A stretch of 64,000 nt of DNA, from contig BBXU01000961.1 of assembly GCA_001598975.1 (NCBI GenBank), forward strand, positions 1-64,000, in the 5' to 3' direction. The notes under the pieces are model-generated. The model ran no database searches. It worked only from the letters and a program-made list of their open reading frames with translations, and was not told the DNA's origin. The DNA comes from Parachlorella kessleri (Eukaryota > Chlorophyta > Trebouxiophyceae > Chlorellales > Chlorellaceae). Numbering within the stretch: position 1 is the stretch's first letter; each line of letters starts with the position of its first letter. The translations under genes and the position numbers were made by a program. Of the stretch, positions 60,008 to 64,000 are shown piece after piece.

Positions 60008-60144
60008 CCAGTGGCCTTAGCTGTTCTCGGGGAGAGAACTACTGGATCAGCATTCAGGCAAGACTCAGGCACATTCTGCACCCAGCCCTGTCAGCCCAGC
60101 TTAACTCACTCCCTGTTCGCACTACCTGCCACCCATACTAATAT
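60008..60144. repeat. Solo copy of the 39.8-40.4 kb repeat family
   Basis: It begins CAGTGGCCTTAGCTGTT, continues GGGGAGAGAACTACTGGATC, GACTCAGGCACATTCTGCA and CCTGTTCGCACTACCTGCC, and ends CACCCATACTAATA. It aligns over about 135 bases to units at 40091-40346, in the same orientation. No flanking target-site duplication is obvious. Confidence 0.75.
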
Positions 60145-60480
60145 GAGGCTGGGCTTCCCTGGCGCTGTACAACACTCAAGCACGCATCTCCTGCCTCAGC
60201 TTTCATACAGCTTGGTCCAATCATCTCCACATTCGGGCAGAAGCCGGGCAGGGACAGGATAGCAGGGCTAGCATGCTCTGCATGCTGACTCCAAGCTGGC
60301 AGCCCAAGGGAGCAAAGAAAACGGAGCAAGGGTTCGAAGTCCTTGCTTAGCTGGGAAAGGGGCCTTGGAGGGTTGCACATGTTGTCTCAAAGACCCTGCA
60401 GCTCAGGCAAAACTCAAAACTCCCGTAGGGGGCTTGGACTTCGAGTTGGCGCAGCTCGTACTGTTTCCTTCAGTGATCCT

Positions 60481-60488
60481 TATAAATA
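60481..60488 (+). promoter_or_regulatory. TATA box
   Basis: TATAAATA, preceded by GATCCT. It lies 57 bases before the ATG at 60545, so transcription would start about 30 bases downstream with a short 5' UTR. It is the cleanest TATA element next to a start codon that I noticed in the window. Confidence 0.6.
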
Positions 60489-60544
60489 CATCACGTAGAA
60501 ACCACCCTCCTGGCCTCCAGCGTGCTGGCTGGTCCTTGGCCGAC

Positions 60545-60935
60545 ATGGCGAAGCGCCCTCGGGACCAAGGAGCTGAGGTGGGACCGTCTACCTTGCTTGA
60601 CAGGGACATTCCAAGTGTATATTGTTGGGCCAGATAGCCGGATGTCACCTCTGTCCCTCACAGGCTTGTTGTGACTTCTGCAGTTGGACGATGCAGTGAC
60701 CCGTCTACAGCGGCAGCGTTTGTCAGAGCCAGAGGTGGGCGATAGCACTGACAGGCAGTCTGTTAACACAGAAGAAAGCGGCAGAGTGCAGGCTTGCTTT
60801 TGGCGGATTATTGAGAGTGGCTGGCCGTGTGCAGAACTGCTGTGGCAACCTCGCCACACATCCACCACTGGACAGCAGTACGCAGCCGGCGGGAGCGGAC
60901 CCCCTCCAACCGATCAACCACCCAGCTGGGAATAA
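60545..60935 (+). CDS. Small protein of unknown function, about 94 residues
   Basis: Two exons, 60545-60577 and 60684-60935 (stop 60933-60935), joined in phase 0. The N-terminus MAKRPRDQGAELDDAVTRLQ and RQRLSEPE is basic then helical. The remainder (STDRQSVNTEESGRVQACFW, then GSGPPPTDQPPSWE) is polar with a Pro-rich end. No family is recognised. Support comes from the TATA box at 60481, the ATG in the sequence GACATGG, and a good acceptor (TTCTGCAG). A GAG|GTGGGC donor at 60734/60735 could splice out the rest of exon 2, in which case the true C-terminus lies elsewhere. It could also be a truncated gene. Confidence 0.42.
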
Positions 60936-62110
60936 TCATGCTGGCAACCTGGGACCCTGCAAGCCGCATGTCCAGCATGCAGCAGGCGACCTGCAAGATG
61001 GAGCAGTTTACTGGGAGAGCTACGAGCAGGCAGCACTGTCGCTGCGGCAGCTCCACTTTGAACGGATTCAACGACACGGTGGAGTCATGCCACCCAGCTA
61101 GCGCTACGCTCAAAGCATTAGCATGTGACTTGGAATTCTAGAGAGTGGGCATAGCGTTACTTGCAGCGGGACAGGAGCAGGGACTGCCATGCTGTTATAA
61201 GGTAAGGGACTTCCGACAATGCTACAGGACCAAGAGCTGCCAGCAATATAGGCAGGTTTAGGATAGGTGGAAGTTAGACTTCCATGCCATAGCATATGTT
61301 GTTATTAGCAGGGATGGCAGGTAGTGCAAACAGGAAGTGAGAGCTGGGCTGGACTGACAGGTTGTGTACCTTTGTATTACTATGACTTGAGGTTGTATAC
61401 TAGATGCATACTTCTTTGATGGTGTCGAAACTCAACAACATGATGCGGAGAAGCGCAAGTGCTGGCATGCAAGTTTTGCCAGTTGCGAGATTGTTGCATA
61501 TTTGGCAAGAGAGGTTTGGCAGTCAGTAACGCAGTCCGTACCACTATAGTTGAGATACCCGCATCATGCTAGAAGGGATGATGCACTTGCAGGCATGTTG
61601 CCAGCTGGTGAGATGAGAGCGTGGGAAAGCAGTGGTTGAACATCAAGGAACATCCCTAGGCAAGCATACTAGCACATTCATGGGTTTGAGCATCACGCAC
61701 AATCAGTCAACAGTCCAGGGTACGGCTACTCATGAAGGCTTATCGGCATTCCCACAACTGCATCAACACCGACAACCAAAGGTCTTGTGGGTACCTTGAG
61801 GTTGCTAGCAGCATAGCATGGAACCGAGCCGCAATGCTATTATGAAACAGCCACCTCTTAGTGGCCTAAGGTTGCTTGCACGTCCCCACGCAACCTAGGT
61901 GCAAGAGGCACCATTGTGTTATCAACAAAATCCAACAAGCAAGACTCATTGAGAAACAATATGATCAAGTGGTATGTCAGAAGCAGGCAAGACAGACAGT
62001 GCAATACCGCAACCAGACTGCGCACAATCCCGCACAAAATGAACCAGTGCAATCAAGACATGACTTTCCAGCATGCGTCCGCTTCCCATCCAGCCCACCC
62101 TGAGTTGGGC
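60936..62110. other. Intergenic region
   Basis: 1.2 kb between the small unknown gene (+) and the ABCG gene (-), convergent. No coding signature on either strand. Nothing repetitive stands out. Confidence 0.5.
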
Positions 62111-64000
62111 TCAGCGCCGCTGCCACTTCACAAACCTCAGCGCCATGAATGCAGTCGCAAACCACATGCCCGAGAACGCGCAGAGGATGAGCACGATCCA
62201 GCCCTTGAACTCGGTCTTGTAGCCCCAGTAGTGGCGCACAAACTGCGCAACAGTTATGGGGGGCTCGTAGCCCTCCAAGGGGCGGTCCACATCCCCAAAC
62301 TCCTCCACCACCAGCCCGTACAGGGTGTACGAGATCGGGTTAATCCAGTACAGCTGCAGGAAGCACAGGGAGGGCAGGCGCTCAGCTTGGCAGCGGTGCT
62401 GGACCTGCCTAAACAAGCTCCGGCCAGACACGCAACACGCAAGATGTTTCAACCTGGCTGGATGCATGGCAAGTGTGCTCAGGCAATCCTGACACCTTAC
62501 ATTGCAAACGTTCCGCCTTGTATTCATACGCCCATGATGTGTCTGTGCATGCTGCACAAAACTAGGCACGCAGGGAGGGCTGATCCTCGAAGGCTGCAAA
62601 GGACTACGCGGCAGCCACTCACCCATATCCAGCCGGACCCTATAGCGGTTTGGACCTTGTAGAAGCCACAGAAGAGGTCCCACACGCCGAAGATGAAGGA
62701 GGTGAAGGCGTTGGCAATGATGAGGGATGGCGTGATGTGCACGCTTTGGATGCCAAAGTAGGTCCAGTTGCACAGCGTCAGGATCTGGAGCACCAGGAAT
62801 AATGCAGGCGATGTAATAAACCGACAAGGATACCCTCAGGAGCCCTCAGCATGCACAGCGCTGACTACCAGCACAAGTTATCCTGGAGCAGCCGGAAGAC
62901 GGCTTGCATGCGGTAGAGACCTGCAGATGCCACTCACCATGATGAGCAGGAACCAGAAGAACTTGCCGGCAAGTTTGTCGAAGCCAACCATCCTGCAACA
63001 AAGCCAACAAGACTTACGCGGGGGTGGGCACAGCAGGGCCGCCACAGGGCCTTCCCCACCCACGGTGAGCATGCCACCTCAGCAAGACATGCGATTCCAG
63101 GGGACGCAACCACCTATGGACGGGACGCCCGGAAATCAATAAGTGACGCTAACCACGGATTCTGCCACCGCATGGTCAGAGCTACTCACCAGTAGACGAG
63201 GAGCGAGTAGGCGATGCCTTGCAGAATCAGGCAAGGCAGCTCCACCAGGAACTCCCCAATGATGTAAGGCAGCACCGAGTAGGTGCCTGCAGACTGCTCC
63301 CGGTAAAAGACCGACCTGCACACATGGCGATGCCATGCGGGTCACAGATGCAATCATACACCATGGCACATCGCCTTCGAGGGGGTGGGTTTGCACTATA
63401 CGCTTGTTCACACCCAGAGAGTCTTCGGCCCAGTATCGGTGCACCCATGTACTACCAGCACCGGGAGCTATGGGGCAGGTATCACCAGCTCCTGTACCCG
63501 CTCACCTGCGCAGCGATATGATGGACTGGATGCACCTGCAGCAGGCACCAGGGCTTGTGTCGGCCATGAGCAACCCTAGCTCTACAAATCGTCTCACGAC
63601 TGGCACTCAGCACACCCTGATGATGGCCCAGGCTTAGCAAATGGAGTATGCGTAGACAGGCAACAGCAGGCACTGACTGGGTAGGCTGGCCTAAGCACCA
63701 CCGGCAGGCACCGGCAAGTCAGAATCTGTTTGGCTATACCTGCCAGCGCCTAGGCTTACCCGTTAGCCTAGCTCAGCATGCATCAGCACGCAAAGCGGGC
63801 GCTGACAGGAGGAGGGCTTACATGGCGTTCAGGATGCCCAGGAACATGACAGAGGAGTACTGCACGCCTATCACGTTGTAGACGCCGTTGAAGTTGTTGG
63901 TGTCGTCGCCCTGGCCGTCGCTGACGGTGCCAAACAGGATGCCGATGAGCAGCGTGATGATCACCCGCATGGTGTTGTACTCAGTCAGACGCCCGTACTG
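62111..64000 (-). CDS. ABC transporter G family, PDR type, C-terminal part (runs off the right edge)
   Basis: Minus-strand exons in agreeing phase: 64000-63822 (continues beyond the window), 63535-63506, 63315-63190, 62992-62938, 62784-62623, 62353-62111 (stop 62113-62111). They encode about 264 residues of the second membrane domain of a full-size PDR transporter. Landmarks are EYNTMRVIITLLIGILFGTV, NGVYNVIGVQYSSVMFLGIL, SVFYREQSAGTYSVLPYIIG, the helix EFLVELPCLILQGIAYSLLV, FDKLAGKFFWFLLIM, then YWINPISYTLYGLVVEEFGD and a final helix before the basic end RFVKWQRR. FYRE...YSxLPY and WxNPxxYxLxGLxxxQ/EFGD are diagnostic of plant and fungal PDR/ABCG proteins, which export terpenoids, lipids or drugs across the plasma membrane. 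Exon 63535-63506 is a 30-base micro-exon. The nucleotide-binding domains lie outside the window. Confidence 0.9.

Larger units (their letters stand above)
59254..60544. other. Intergenic region with a solo repeat copy
   Basis: 1.3 kb after DLA2. No coding exon is supported. It includes the solo copy of the repeat family at 60008-60144 and ends with the TATA box of the next small gene. Confidence 0.5.

Noticed and set aside
60325..60347. Hairpin with a T-arm-like loop (AGCAAGG, GTTCGAAGT, CCTTGCT), considered as a tRNA
   Set aside because: No D-arm, anticodon arm or acceptor stem could be placed around it; it is an isolated 7-bp hairpin.
1..64000. Bacterial or viral features: Shine-Dalgarno sites, CRISPR arrays, insertion sequences, operons
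   Set aside because: Every confident gene has spliceosomal introns. No array of identical spaced repeats, no transposase and no integrase motif was seen.

Overview
The window is nuclear DNA of a eukaryote, most likely a green alga (Chlorophyta). Genes are split into many short exons with GT...AG introns carrying pyrimidine/TGCAG acceptors. Coding regions are moderately GC-rich. There is a hydroxyproline-rich SPPPP cell-wall protein, a plastid-type pyruvate dehydrogenase E2, a basal-body protein of the BLD10/CEP135 family, and TGTAA (the green-algal polyadenylation signal) after several stop codons. I cannot name the genus. All gene models were joined by hand from reading frame, splice-site phase and family motifs. 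Spans are therefore from first to last coding base, with exon lists in the evidence.

Layout, left to right. 1.8-4.9 kb (+): a SECIS-binding protein 2-like L7Ae protein, 5' end unresolved. 7.2-8.7 kb (-) and 8.9-10.7 kb (+): two RING-CH (RINGv, MARCH-type) membrane proteins head to head, 222 bp apart. 12.7-17.5 kb (-): an exostosin-like GT47 glycosyltransferase with a Gln/Ala-rich stem. 17.9-18.6 kb (+): mitochondrial-type ribosomal protein bS6. 20.2-20.9 kb (-): microsomal glutathione S-transferase 3-like protein, 5' end missing. 22.5-30.3 kb (+): a 20-exon secreted protein joining a Pro-rich wall-protein module to a pectate-lyase-3-type domain. 31.2-36.4 kb (+): a second GT47 exostosin-like protein, a clear paralogue of the first. 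36.9-38.3 kb (+): an unrecognised acidic protein. 40.6-49.8 kb (+): a 26-exon BLD10/CEP135 homologue. 50.3-53.6 kb (-): a 10-exon amino acid permease of the AAAP family. 55.4-59.3 kb (+): plastid dihydrolipoamide acetyltransferase (DLA2). 60.5-60.9 kb (+): a small unknown gene behind a good TATA box. 62.1 kb to the right edge (-): the C-terminal part of a PDR-type ABCG transporter.

There is no operon-like organisation. Functional threads are cell-wall and secretory-pathway work (two GT47 enzymes and the Pro-rich lyase-like protein), membrane transport (AAAP, ABCG), membrane-anchored ubiquitin ligases, and organelle housekeeping (bS6m, DLA2). BLD10/CEP135 implies that the organism can build centrioles or basal bodies. 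The SBP2-like protein implies that it makes selenoproteins. The most notable points are the wall-protein/lyase fusion with its symmetric Pro-rich mini-exons and an apparent one-base frameshift, the divergent RINGv pair, the GT47 paralogue pair, at least two GC-AG introns in BLD10, and a dispersed repeat family at 39.8-40.4 and 60.0 kb.
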